Below are positions 17,721 to 27,023 of a stretch of DNA of 64,000 nt, one piece after another. Origin of the DNA: CALJGI01 sp047618115 (GTDB lineage Bacteria > Pseudomonadota > Gammaproteobacteria > Pseudomonadales > Halieaceae); contig JBLHKV010000001.1 in the NCBI GenBank assembly GCA_047618115.1, positions 1 through 64,000 of the forward strand, read 5' to 3'. The notes below the pieces were generated by a model. It ran no database searches and was not told the DNA's origin. It saw only the letters and a program-made list of their open reading frames with translations. The translations under genes were made by a program, and so were the position numbers. The first letter of the stretch is position 1, and each line of letters begins with the position of its first letter.

Positions 17721-20261
17721 ATGAACAATTCCAATATCCAACGCGCGCTTTCGATTAGCGCTGCATATGCACTCAGTCTTACCGTTCCATTGAGCACACA
17801 CGCCGCTGCGGAGCGCGCCGTTTTAGAAGAAATTGTGGTAACTGCAAGGCGGATTGAGGAGAACATCCAGGATGTTCCCATCTCTATTGCTGTTTACACC
17901 CAGGCACAACTCACCGACCTTAATGTCACAAGTGCAGTGGATCTCGCAACTATCACACCCTCGGTTGCAGCCAATCCCTCTTTCGGCTCCGAGAACGCCA
18001 GCCTTGCCATTCGGGGTTTTAATCAGGATATCGATACGGCACCGTCTGTCGGCGTCTACTTTGCCGACGTTATCGTACCGCGTGGCGCGACCCAGGGAAC
18101 CGGATCCCGTGATGTTCTCCTGCCGGGAAGCATGTTCGACCTGCAGAACATTCAGGTACTGAAGGGGCCTCGGGGCACCCTATTCGGTCGTAACACAACT
18201 GGCGGTGCGGTTTTGCTGGTGCCACAGAAGCCGAGCAATGTACTGAGCGGCTACGTGGAAACTTCAGTCGGCAACTACGATATGCAGCGTCTCCAGGCCA
18301 TGGCCAACGTGCCGCTGGGTGATAGTGCCGGTCTGCGTATAGCCGCCGACCGGCAGCGGCGGGATGGCTACCTTGAAAATACCTTGAATTCCGGATCGAA
18401 GGATTTTGAAGACCTCAACTACGAGGCTCTGCGCGTCAGCCTGGTCTGGGATATCACAGAAAATCTCGAGAACTACACAGTAGCGTCGCACTACAAATCT
18501 GATACCCACGGGACTCTGACCAAACTGATCGCCTGTAATCCAACCGGCTATGACCCAGTTAACATCGTTACAGGCCTTCCCAATTTTATCGGCGGTCTCT
18601 CCTGCGGCCAGCTCGACTCGGAGGCATCGCAGGGCGCGGGCTTCCACGACGTAGCCACCCCCGCCAGGGGCACCTCACTCATCGAGCAGTGGCAGGTAAT
18701 CAACACTACAACCTGGAATCTGGATGAGACGCACAGAATCAAAAACATCCTCAGTTATGGCGAGTACCAGAACACCCAGCACACGCCGTTGTTTGGCACA
18801 AACTGGCAGGTCGAGACGCTGCCCCCGCCCTACCCTGCGCTCTTCTTCCGCGATGTCCCGCAAGTCTTTACCGGTATCAACGCGGCGCCGGGGCGCCATT
18901 CTGCAGATCAGTCCACCTACACTGAGGAATTACAGTTACAGGGCTCTTCACTGCAAGAGCGCCTCACGTACCAGATCGGGGTCTATTTCGAGTGGAGCGA
19001 CCCGGAAAGTGACTCAGGCAACCAGTCGGCCACACTGTTGATTTGCGAAGACTTTGCCAGGCTTGAATGCATCGATCCACTCGGGAGCGCTTTCACGCCT
19101 CTGGCCGGAATGCCAATCAACATTGGCGCTGCCGGAGACGGCATAGGCCAGACCACGTTCCGTAATCAAGGCCTCTACGCGCATTCAACCTATGACTTCA
19201 CCGACCAGCTGAAGCTGACAACTGGCATTCGCTACACATGGGATGAACAGAAAAGTGATCGCTATGGCTTCACAACAGTGTTCCCAGTCACACCGCCTTA
19301 TGCTGGCGCGCCAACCACGAATTGTACGGATATTTCGACACAGCCAACCTGCAAGCAATCCCGGGAATCAAAGTCCGACAAACCCACCTGGCTGGTCGGA
19401 CTAGACTATTTCCCCGTCGACGACGTGATGATTTATGGGAAGTATGCTCGCGGCTACCGTGCTGGTGGCATCGTCTCCCGGGGGCCCTTTGATTACAGCA
19501 CATTCGACGCCGAAAAGCTGGATAGTTACGAGCTGGGGCTCAAAACCAGTTTCCTGGGGGCCGTTAGAGGAACGTTCAATGTAGCGATCTTTTATAACGA
19601 GCTTTCCAATCAGCAGTTTCAGATCGGCTTTGGACCCGGTATTGATGAGAACGGCAACGCCTCCACCGTCGCACCGACAACCGGTATCGTGAATGCGGGC
19701 GAGTCGACGATATATGGCGCGGAGATCGAGGCCTCATTAATACCCATGGAGGGGCTCATCCTAAACTTGAGCTATACCTTTCTCGATACGGAAATCAAAC
19801 AGCTCGACGAAATAGCGACCATCGATCCGCTTTACCAGGCAGACAATGATGCTATTGAACCCGGATCTCCGATCTTCCAAACACCGAAAAATCAACTCAA
19901 TCTATCAGCAAATTATGAGCTGCCACTGGATGAAGGCTTTGGCCGTATCTCCCTGGGGCTAACATACGTCTATATAGATGACCGGTTGACCACCTACACG
20001 TATCAGGACCCCGAAGTATTGGCTATCTACGGCGGGGATCTGGGTCAGCTCTCCAGCATTGAGCTCTGGAACGCCAATCTGAACTGGAACAATGCGGCTG
20101 GGCTGCCCATAGACTTGTCCTTTTTCGTCACGAACCTGCTCGATGAAGAGTATTACGGATATGTGCCCGGCCTGGGAGCCAACGGGCTTGAGACTGCGGT
20201 ACTTGGGCAACCGCGCATGTACGGCCTGCGTTTGCGGTATCGACTTGGGGATGGTCCATAA
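17721..20261 (+). CDS. TonB-dependent outer-membrane receptor
   Basis: 846 residues. A signal peptide covers about residues 1-29 (ending STHAAA), and the TonB box LEEIVVTARR is at 35-44. The plug domain follows (DVPISIAVYT, VLKGPRGTLFGRNTTGGAV), then the beta-barrel with typical YGKYARGYRAGG and SYTFLDTEIKQ strands. It belongs to the sphingomonad/marine-type receptors linked to uptake of hydrophobic or oligomeric organics rather than to a siderophore cluster. It is the only transport protein for the outer membrane here, so it is probably the import gate for the substrate of the island. Confidence 0.93.
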   Translation: MNNSNIQRALSISAAYALSLTVPLSTHAAAERAVLEEIVVTARRIEENIQDVPISIAVYTQAQLTDLNVTSAVDLATITPSVAANPSFGSENASLAIRGFNQDIDTAPSVGVYFADVIVPRGATQGTGSRDVLLPGSMFDLQNIQVLKGPRGTLFGRNTTGGAVLLVPQKPSNVLSGYVETSVGNYDMQRLQAMANVPLGDSAGLRIAADRQRRDGYLENTLNSGSKDFEDLNYEALRVSLVWDITENLENYTVASHYKSDTHGTLTKLIACNPTGYDPVNIVTGLPNFIGGLSCGQLDSEASQGAGFHDVATPARGTSLIEQWQVINTTTWNLDETHRIKNILSYGEYQNTQHTPLFGTNWQVETLPPPYPALFFRDVPQVFTGINAAPGRHSADQSTYTEELQLQGSSLQERLTYQIGVYFEWSDPESDSGNQSATLLICEDFARLECIDPLGSAFTPLAGMPINIGAAGDGIGQTTFRNQGLYAHSTYDFTDQLKLTTGIRYTWDEQKSDRYGFTTVFPVTPPYAGAPTTNCTDISTQPTCKQSRESKSDKPTWLVGLDYFPVDDVMIYGKYARGYRAGGIVSRGPFDYSTFDAEKLDSYELGLKTSFLGAVRGTFNVAIFYNELSNQQFQIGFGPGIDENGNASTVAPTTGIVNAGESTIYGAEIEASLIPMEGLILNLSYTFLDTEIKQLDEIATIDPLYQADNDAIEPGSPIFQTPKNQLNLSANYELPLDEGFGRISLGLTYVYIDDRLTTYTYQDPEVLAIYGGDLGQLSSIELWNANLNWNNAAGLPIDLSFFVTNLLDEEYYGYVPGLGANGLETAVLGQPRMYGLRLRYRLGDGP

Positions 20262-20266
20262 AGGCG

Positions 20267-21541
20267 CTAGGCCCGTGTTAAATCAACATGCAGATCTGCC
20301 AATCCACGGATGATGTAGCTTGGTTCATATTTTAATATGCGATCATCAGGCGTTCCGTGCTGCTCCTCATTAAGAGAAATATGGGATGTCTGTGCCAGGA
20401 AATGCTCCAAAATAACGACCACTTCCGCCCTGGCCAGAGGCGCGCCGGCACAGGTATGCGCACCACGACCAAAGGCCAGATGTTCACGAATGCGTGGTCG
20501 GTTAAACTGGAACTCATTGGGATTTTCCCAGCGGCGGGGATCACGGTTGGCCGCTGCCAGTCCCACTATAATGCGTTTGCCGGCCGGTACGAGGACATCA
20601 CCAATTTTGGTATCCCTAACCGCCAGCCGAAATGTCGCCTTGGTCGAGCCTTCCAGGCGCAATACTTCTTCCAGTAATCCCGGAATCAAACTTGGGTCTG
20701 CTCGCAGAGCATCCTGAAGCCCTGGCGTATCGGTAATAAAACGCGTCGCATTACTGAGTAGCTTCGCACTTGTGTCTTGTCCCGCCCCAAACATAAAAGT
20801 GGACAATTTAACCAGTTCGACCAAATCCGGCAGGGACCCATCAGGATAAGTAAAAGCGGCTAGCTCGCTCAGAATATCCTCACCTGGCTTATCGCGGCGG
20901 GCTTGAAGATACTCGAAGAAGAACATACCCATAAATTCCAACGGCGAAGGACCTTCCGTCTCCGTACTTTCCATATCACCCGGCGGTGGTGCCGCATCTA
21001 TGACTTCCCTAAATTTGTCTCTATCTTCCGAAGGCACACCCAGTAGATCTGCAACAACCATCGTGACATAGGGTGTGGCAATGCCATTCACCATTTCGCA
21101 ATGACCATCCGCAACGGCCTCTCTTACCAGTCGGTCAGAGTAGCGGGTCATAAACCCCTTGTTAGCCTTCAACCTAGTCGGAGTGAACAAGCGGTTAACA
21201 ATGGAGCGCACTTTGGAATGCAACTCGCCATCGTAGGCGACTACCAGACCGTAGGGGTCAATTTCCGCCCGATGAGCCTCCAATTGCTCGGAAATATCGC
21301 TCCCCACAGGTTCAAATGGCAGCAGTTGTGCGGCGCCAGAAGTGCTAATGACAGATGAAAAATCTTTATTGTTTCTCAGTACTTCCACTGATTCTTCATA
21401 GCCAGTGACAAAAAGCACATCATGGGTTTTCATCTGGTAGACAGAACCCTGAGCCCGAATTTCTTCAAAGTATTCATAGGGATTTAGCAGTACAGAGAGA
21501 TCCGTAAAGTAATCACGCTCAATAAACTTAGTGCTAGTCAT
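20267..21541 (-). CDS. cytochrome P450
   Basis: 424 residues. Visible are the I-helix MFGAGQDTSAKLL, ExxR in EEVLRLEG, and the haem loop FGRGAHTCAG with Cys364. It is convergent with the TonB receptor, with only five bases between stops. The ferredoxin gene 108 bp upstream in the same direction is its probable electron donor. A remnant of a closely related P450 C-terminus lies at 46459-46713 (44 of 61 residues equal from the haem Cys on). The substrate is unknown. Confidence 0.93.
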   Translation of the reverse strand: MTSTKFIERDYFTDLSVLLNPYEYFEEIRAQGSVYQMKTHDVLFVTGYEESVEVLRNNKDFSSVISTSGAAQLLPFEPVGSDISEQLEAHRAEIDPYGLVVAYDGELHSKVRSIVNRLFTPTRLKANKGFMTRYSDRLVREAVADGHCEMVNGIATPYVTMVVADLLGVPSEDRDKFREVIDAAPPPGDMESTETEGPSPLEFMGMFFFEYLQARRDKPGEDILSELAAFTYPDGSLPDLVELVKLSTFMFGAGQDTSAKLLSNATRFITDTPGLQDALRADPSLIPGLLEEVLRLEGSTKATFRLAVRDTKIGDVLVPAGKRIIVGLAAANRDPRRWENPNEFQFNRPRIREHLAFGRGAHTCAGAPLARAEVVVILEHFLAQTSHISLNEEQHGTPDDRILKYEPSYIIRGLADLHVDLTRA

Positions 21542-21649
21542 GCTTTACTCTCCCGCGATGCAACTTACCTGGAATGCGACTTACCTGGAATGCTATATGC
21601 CCAAGGGTTGGAAACCATCCACATGGTGCGCTAATTTCCAGACGCCGTT

Positions 21650-21967
21650 TTAACCTTCTTCAGCAACAGTGACCCGCATTCGATCGTGTTTATCCGTTAA
21701 TCGAATCTGGCAGGAAAGACGGGAATAGCCATTGCGATTCTCCGAACCAAATAGCAGCCCATCTTCATCCTCAGTCAGGGGTGGCAGTTTTGCCATGGAA
21801 GTGGGATCAATGTGAACATGGCAAGTGGCGCAGGAACAAATCCCGCCACAAATGGCCAGGAGCTCATCTATTCCCCCATCACATAAAGCCTGCATCAGCG
21901 TTATTCCCTCAGAGAACTCCACAGGTTTTGCCTCACCATTTCTCTGGGTAACAATAATTTCTGGCAT
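21650..21967 (-). CDS. 2Fe-2S ferredoxin, adrenodoxin/putidaredoxin type
   Basis: 105 residues. The cluster ligands are Cys40, Cys46 and Cys49 (C-x5-C-x2-C) and Cys86 in SRLSCQI. The start MPEIIVTQRNGEAKPVEF matches this ferredoxin group, which passes single electrons to class I P450s. It directly precedes the P450 at 20267 in the same direction. The matching FAD reductase is probably the gene at 36216. The divergent TetR gene and inverted repeat upstream suggest joint control. Confidence 0.93.
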   Translation of the reverse strand: MPEIIVTQRNGEAKPVEFSEGITLMQALCDGGIDELLAICGGICSCATCHVHIDPTSMAKLPPLTEDEDGLLFGSENRNGYSRLSCQIRLTDKHDRMRVTVAEEG

Positions 21968-22035
21968 TGAGAGCCTCCTGAAATTGCGTGGCTGCGAAGT
22001 GCTGTAGCAGTGCCTGTTAATCGACTGAATATTTT

Positions 22036-22058
22036 ATGTGATACTACGTGTATCATAT
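22036..22058. promoter_or_regulatory. inverted repeat between ferredoxin and TetR genes
   Basis: The arms ATGTGATAC (22036-22044) and GTATCATAT (22050-22058) pair in 8 of 9 positions around TACGT. The site lies between the divergent ferredoxin (start 21967) and TetR gene (start 22168). The right arm extended to GTATCATATAT is repeated exactly at 16210-16220. It is a good candidate for the operator of the adjacent TetR protein. Confidence 0.65.
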
Positions 22059-22167
22059 ATTTTTTCATGTACCTGTCAACGAAAATACCAGTGATCTCAG
22101 ATATTTAGTGAGAATACTCCGTCTGGAAATAGGTATAATTCCGCAACCTAACAAACAATCGATAGCA

Positions 22168-22740
22168 ATGATAAACCGAGCCGAAGCGCCCACACACGAT
22201 AAAACCGACGCCAGAAAGATCCGCTCGCGGGATGCGCTCTATGCCGCCTTTCTTAATTTGCTGGAACAAAAGCCCCTGGAACAGCTATCCATCCGCGAAA
22301 TCGCCGCAGCGGCTGATGTGGGGCACGCTACTTTTTATCGTCATTACCGTAGTAAAGAAGCTCTGCTGGATGATCTGGCCGCAGACGAGATACGTCGAGT
22401 GGTCGACCTATCCCTGGAAGTTATGTACATTGCCGATAACAAGGCAGCATGCCTCGCACTGTGCAGCTACGTGTACGAACACCGCACCTTATGGACTACC
22501 CTATTAACCGGGGGAGCGACTGCGACGGTAAGAGAAGAATTACTGCGCATATCCCGCGAAGTGGCAGCAGAAACACCGGCGACCCCCAAGGCCCAATTAC
22601 CCAAAGAGCTCAGTGTTATTCTGACAGTCACCGCGATGATAGAAACTCTTTCCTGGTGGTTAAACCAGGATGAACCCCTACCCGCTGAGAAAGTGGCCAG
22701 CTATATCGATCAGATAATTACATCCGACGCCTTCGTTTGA
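22168..22740 (+). CDS. TetR/AcrR-family transcriptional regulator
   Basis: 190 residues from ATG 22168; an earlier ATG (22048) would add a 40-residue tail unlike the family and lie inside the operator. The helix-turn-helix is LSIREIAAAADVGHATFYRHYRSKEALL near residues 43-70. The C-terminal domain is of the QacR/AcrR-like helical type. It is divergent from ferredoxin and P450, which it probably represses through the inverted repeat at 22036. It is followed by a stem-loop terminator. Confidence 0.88.
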   Translation: MINRAEAPTHDKTDARKIRSRDALYAAFLNLLEQKPLEQLSIREIAAAADVGHATFYRHYRSKEALLDDLAADEIRRVVDLSLEVMYIADNKAACLALCSYVYEHRTLWTTLLTGGATATVREELLRISREVAAETPATPKAQLPKELSVILTVTAMIETLSWWLNQDEPLPAEKVASYIDQIITSDAFV

Positions 22741-22826
22741 CTGGCTGAAGTTTCTGAGTGCCACTTACTGCACGATTAGTACATCGCTAGTTGAGGCGTA
22801 ATTTGGCTATGGCTTTCGGCAAGTGG

Positions 22827-22860
22827 AAAATGGGAGAACTGATCCTCTAGGTCCCATTTT
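22827..22860. terminator. bidirectional stem-loop terminator
   Basis: AAAATGGGA (22827-22835) and TCCCATTTT (22852-22860) form a perfect 9-bp stem with a 16-base loop. A and T runs lie at the outer ends, so it can serve both the TetR gene (+, stop 22740) and the convergent hydrolase (-, stop 22919). Confidence 0.7.
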
Positions 22861-22918
22861 CACCCGTTGGATCAGAGTTTACTGCCAAGAGCCTTAGACG
22901 ACTCCCAGCACATATGTC

Positions 22919-24445
22919 CTATTTGAGGATGTTCGATTGATCGCCAGCCGTCTGTATATCTTTGGCGTCCTCTTCCAGGATAAATCCGGACTGGAGTGCA
23001 GACTGAGTTGCGTCATTCCACGCCGATCTAAAGTTTTCATGGGTTTGGTAAGTTTCGAGCAGTTGTGCTTCAGTAAATGGCACGGTGATACCAAACAGAA
23101 AACAAAACACGCCGGTTCCGCCACTCAGCTGACCTAAGCCGTTGATTCGTGCCACAGGGGCATCGACCGCAGGGGTGCGAATACCGCCAAGTACGTTGCC
23201 GAATTCGTCCTCTTTGTACACAAGTGGGCTGATACTTACAGTCTCTAGGCGCGACGCGTTGGAAGGTACTGTGCCATCGACCAGCCAGTTATTCAGTGAT
23301 CGGATTAAGGCTCGCATGACAAAAGTTGCCGGCCCGGTGTTGATTGGCGTTGCACAGCTGAAGCCGTCGCTGGGGTCCGACGTTGGATTGCGCATGGATT
23401 CGAACCACTCTGCGACCGTCTCTGGCTCTCCCGTATCGTCCTGTGCCTGCATTAATCCATATTGGTCGAAGTGCGCGGTTCCAGCCACTTCCCATAAACG
23501 AAACAATGGGCCGTCGTCTTGGCGGGACACCACACTGCCTTGATCATTCTCATTGGCAAAGACCATAACGGGATCGGTGAGATCATCTCGAATGTAAGAG
23601 GGCGAAGGAGCTGCCACGGTCTCCAATGGAGACTGGGTCAGTGGCGAACCCGCCCCACTGCGGCTATGCACCACAAAGGCGTCGTACACGTCTGCCAGCG
23701 GGTGCGCGGCGTTGATATACGTTATGAGACGTCCAGCGGACTGAGATTCTCCTGCAGCCATCACGCGCTTCGGTATTAGTCCTCCCAGCAACAAGGAAAA
23801 CTGGTCTCGAACGGCTTGTCCCGCTTGGGAAAATATATCGTAAGAGTAACTGTCACCGGGGTGAAGTAAGCTTTCGTATCGAACTGGATCTCCCGCAGCT
23901 CTGCAACCCGGCCCCGCCATTGGACAGGTGAGCTGTCCTAGCCCGACGGCCTGCGCTGAGACTCCCACCCAGGAGTAGCCTTCTCGAATGAGCTCCACAT
24001 GCATATGTTGCCAGTCGGGGCTTGCGTCTACGCCTCCGCTAACGTTGAACCACTCCACAACAACGGAACCGTTGAACTTACTGGGATCGATCGGTCGATT
24101 CACGACCATCCGTGTTTTATAGAAGGCGGGTGAAAAAGGTTCAACTGACCATTTCCCGTCGCTAAGGATTGGGTCTACGGGTGTGTAGGCGTCGGCGGTC
24201 CCTTCGAAAAAGAATTCTAATTGCTCGTAGCCAACGTCTCCCAAATTAAACGCAGCGTGTCCGAAGACCACAGGTATGCCATTTCCTCCGCTGGCAATCG
24301 TGACGGACGCTGCCGCAGCTTTTCCGCGCGCCTTCTGAGGATCGGCTGGAGATAACGAATCGCCGCTATCCGAGCAGGCGCTTAGAAATAGCGCTAGTGC
24401 CGCTGCGTAAAAAGAGAACGTGATCATCTTGCTAGTAATATTCAT
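22919..24445 (-). CDS. alpha/beta hydrolase-domain lipoprotein
   Basis: 508 residues from ATG 24445. This start gives a lipoprotein signal (hydrophobic stretch ending LFLSACSDSG), so the protein is probably anchored in the periplasm or outer membrane. The body matches the alpha/beta hydrolase-domain group (PF20091-like) with VVVEWFNVSGGVDASPDW, GYSWVGVSAQ and a probable nucleophile in AAGESQSAGRL; a His lies in GTAHFDQYG. The reaction is unknown; ester or lactone cleavage is likely. It is next to another exported hydrolase (24652), and both are on the - strand. Confidence 0.82.
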   Translation of the reverse strand: MNITSKMITFSFYAAALALFLSACSDSGDSLSPADPQKARGKAAAASVTIASGGNGIPVVFGHAAFNLGDVGYEQLEFFFEGTADAYTPVDPILSDGKWSVEPFSPAFYKTRMVVNRPIDPSKFNGSVVVEWFNVSGGVDASPDWQHMHVELIREGYSWVGVSAQAVGLGQLTCPMAGPGCRAAGDPVRYESLLHPGDSYSYDIFSQAGQAVRDQFSLLLGGLIPKRVMAAGESQSAGRLITYINAAHPLADVYDAFVVHSRSGAGSPLTQSPLETVAAPSPSYIRDDLTDPVMVFANENDQGSVVSRQDDGPLFRLWEVAGTAHFDQYGLMQAQDDTGEPETVAEWFESMRNPTSDPSDGFSCATPINTGPATFVMRALIRSLNNWLVDGTVPSNASRLETVSISPLVYKEDEFGNVLGGIRTPAVDAPVARINGLGQLSGGTGVFCFLFGITVPFTEAQLLETYQTHENFRSAWNDATQSALQSGFILEEDAKDIQTAGDQSNILK

Positions 24446-24651
24446 TGTTATGGTCCATTGCGATCGGCGGGTCAAATGCTTACGCGAGTATATGGTTACT
24501 TCCTTTTGGCAGTATAGCCGCTCCCAGCTCCGCTTTATCGTAACGAAATCAACGAGACTGACCCCTTGATCTACTTGATCTTTTTTGGGATCGTATTGGA
24601 TCGACGACCACATCGATATATACAGTACCGCCCAGTAGTTGGAGCGCACAC

Positions 24652-26880
24652 CTACTGCACGACCACACCAACTTCCTTGAAGTTTTGCACGAGAGTCAGA
24701 TTGGCAGGATTCAAGAGTCCGTCGCGCTGCCCATTCACGGTCAGCCGAATGGCGTAAGTGCCCGGCGCCGGGAAGGTGATCGTGCGGTTGACGTTGACCA
24801 GCGGCTGCGGCTTTTCGACGACCGTCGCCGGGTCCGCGGTGCCGGCCACGGTCCAGTTATACTGAACGACCTGACCGGTCATCGGCGGCATCTCGATCCT
24901 GGCGGCCAGGTTCACTGGCTGATTCACACCGACCACCGCGCGAGCGCCGCCATTGGCTGTGAGGTTCATCACCGGCTGCAGGCCGTGTCGGTCGGCCGCC
25001 TGCGCTGCAGGGACAACCTGGCCATTACGGAGGGTGTAGCTTGTCGAATGCGGCGGCGCGATGCCCTTCTCGGCCCAGGCCATCAGGTCCTGCATCGACT
25101 GCTGGAAGATGCCCGGCTCACCGGCGCCCTTGGCATGGCGACCGTTATCATGGAGGTAGAAGCGCATCATGTCGTTGGCCCTGGCAGGTCCCAGGGTCTT
25201 CTGAATCCGCTCGGCGTAGCCCACGTTGAAAATAGGCCAGGACAGATGGTCCGCCATGCCTTCCAGAACCATCACCTTGGTCTTGATATCTCCGGTTTCG
25301 ATACGGCCGCCCATCGTACGGTAGTTGGAGTACGAGAGCACACTGATGTCCTTCCGCTGGGGGTATTTGGCCGACCCGTCGGCATGCCGGTACTGGTCGT
25401 GACTACGAACCCCGGGGATGTTGCTGTGGCGCGGGTAGTAGTACATTGCCAGGATGAATCGATTGTTGATCCGGATCTTGCTGCCGACCCTCAGAGCGTT
25501 GAGCAGGACCCGGCTATTAGTAATGGGCGACGTGCCCCCGAAAATATCCTTGTTGGTGCCGATCAGCGTCAGCGTGCCCGTAGCTGTATCAAGTTTGCCC
25601 ATAAGGCTGAACCGACGCTTATTGTCTGTAGGGACCCCCACCGCTCGGGCCGGGTCGATCAGGCGCGTCTTGCCGTCTGCGGCATAGACCCAATACTCCA
25701 GATAGTTGTCGCCGGTAGTACCCAGTGCTGGGAACGTCGCCGGATCGAACTGGATCGCGGTCGGCGCGCCCGCCATGTCGTGGGTGATGCCAGTGATCGT
25801 CGCCCAGCCGTCGACATGGGCGGCCCTCAGGTAGTTCGGCGGGTTGGCTCCTGCGTGGCCGGGCCTGGACCAAAAATCGTCCTCATAGCTTGGGTCCGCG
25901 AGGCGGATGTCGATCGGGTCGACGAGGGGCGTGAGCATGGTGAAGTGCTTGCCGATGATTGCGAGAGGGTATCCGGCGGCGAGAAACTCGTTCAGTACTG
26001 ACTTCTCCTCCTCATTGAGCCCGGCATAGATGTCGCCCGTGCCGCCCGGGACGGCAGCCGCGGCGATTGCGTCGCGCTTCGCTTGGGGAATCGCCATCGT
26101 ATAGTGCGCCTGCCAGTAGAAAGAGTGGTACGGGGCATCGCCGCTGGTCCCGATACACTGCGGCTGCACGCCGTCCCATACGCCTGTCACGTTCTCGGCC
26201 GCGGCCATCGCCACCGTGCCACCACCGCTGCATCCCCAGAAGTAGCTGTAGGTTTTGGCGGTGTTGCCGTAGAGCTTGTTGGCATAGGCTTTGGCGACCT
26301 TGGTGGCGGCAGCCTCGTGGCGATGGCTCGCGACGGCGTTGGGTACGCTGGCGCTCATCCAGTTCACGGAAAAGGCGCCGTTGGTGAAGGCCATCCGATT
26401 GTCGACAACGCCTCCCCCGGTCGGATGCTGACCTTCGAAGGAGCGGTTCTGCCAGAATTGCTTTGCCGGGAACCTCAAGACGTAGTTCTGCTGAAAAGTG
26501 GTCGGACTTTGGCGCACGCCGGCGGGCAGGGCTTCCACGGTCTTCGTGGCGGGGAAGTGCCCCGTGACCTGGGTGTAGGGAATCAGCGGACCGTCGGGTA
26601 CCTGCAAGGTCAACTGCTCCGTTGCCGCGATGACGAACGTGTTTTCGTTGTAATCCGGATCGGTGCAGGTCCCATCGATGAGCAACTGCGGCTCGACACC
26701 GGTGTCCCTGTTCATCTGGCTGGCGGGGGCGAACTGGCATGGAGCCGCTACAGCGGGCAATGCAGCCAGGCCCAGCACGAATGCACTAGCAGCGGCAGCA
26801 AATTGCATAAGCTTCGACCAAGCAAACAAACGCTCGACCGAAGCTTTCGCGCGAGGGGGTTCAGCGAGATATTCAACCAT
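24652..26880 (-). CDS. GC-rich secreted hydrolase with C-terminal PKD-like domain
   Basis: 742 residues from ATG 26880 (GGAAAGGAT upstream). An N-terminal hydrophobic stretch near residues 25-46 ends in LPAVAAPC, a likely signal cleavage. The nucleophile is probably Ser218 in FWGCSGGG, and a catalytic His may be in LHDNGRHAKGAG, as in tannase/feruloyl-esterase-type hydrolases. The last 110 residues (YNWTVAG and FPAPGTYAIRLTVNG) form a PKD-like beta-sandwich. Its GC content and strongly GC3-biased codons differ sharply from neighbours, so it was probably acquired separately. It is likely an extracellular or periplasmic esterase. Confidence 0.82.
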   Translation of the reverse strand: MVEYLAEPPRAKASVERLFAWSKLMQFAAAASAFVLGLAALPAVAAPCQFAPASQMNRDTGVEPQLLIDGTCTDPDYNENTFVIAATEQLTLQVPDGPLIPYTQVTGHFPATKTVEALPAGVRQSPTTFQQNYVLRFPAKQFWQNRSFEGQHPTGGGVVDNRMAFTNGAFSVNWMSASVPNAVASHRHEAAATKVAKAYANKLYGNTAKTYSYFWGCSGGGTVAMAAAENVTGVWDGVQPQCIGTSGDAPYHSFYWQAHYTMAIPQAKRDAIAAAAVPGGTGDIYAGLNEEEKSVLNEFLAAGYPLAIIGKHFTMLTPLVDPIDIRLADPSYEDDFWSRPGHAGANPPNYLRAAHVDGWATITGITHDMAGAPTAIQFDPATFPALGTTGDNYLEYWVYAADGKTRLIDPARAVGVPTDNKRRFSLMGKLDTATGTLTLIGTNKDIFGGTSPITNSRVLLNALRVGSKIRINNRFILAMYYYPRHSNIPGVRSHDQYRHADGSAKYPQRKDISVLSYSNYRTMGGRIETGDIKTKVMVLEGMADHLSWPIFNVGYAERIQKTLGPARANDMMRFYLHDNGRHAKGAGEPGIFQQSMQDLMAWAEKGIAPPHSTSYTLRNGQVVPAAQAADRHGLQPVMNLTANGGARAVVGVNQPVNLAARIEMPPMTGQVVQYNWTVAGTADPATVVEKPQPLVNVNRTITFPAPGTYAIRLTVNGQRDGLLNPANLTLVQNFKEVGVVVQ

Positions 26881-27023
26881 GATATTTATCCTTTCCCATT
26901 CCTCGACAGCTGGGCATTGCCCTATGCTGCCACACCAAACGCCGCTGCGACTCGAATCATGAAGTGTAGTTCATTCGATAATCATTGTGCGCCGTCACAA
27001 CATTCATCGCCACGCAACTCAGG

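Noticed and set aside
20262..20266. Terminator between TonB receptor and convergent P450
   Set aside because: Only five bases separate the stops, and no hairpin is evident in the flanks.
24685..26001. 438-codon open frame on the + strand opposite the GC-rich hydrolase
   Set aside because: Its composition is Arg/His/Val/Asp-rich without any motif, and it mirrors the strongly biased - strand gene; long antisense frames are expected there.
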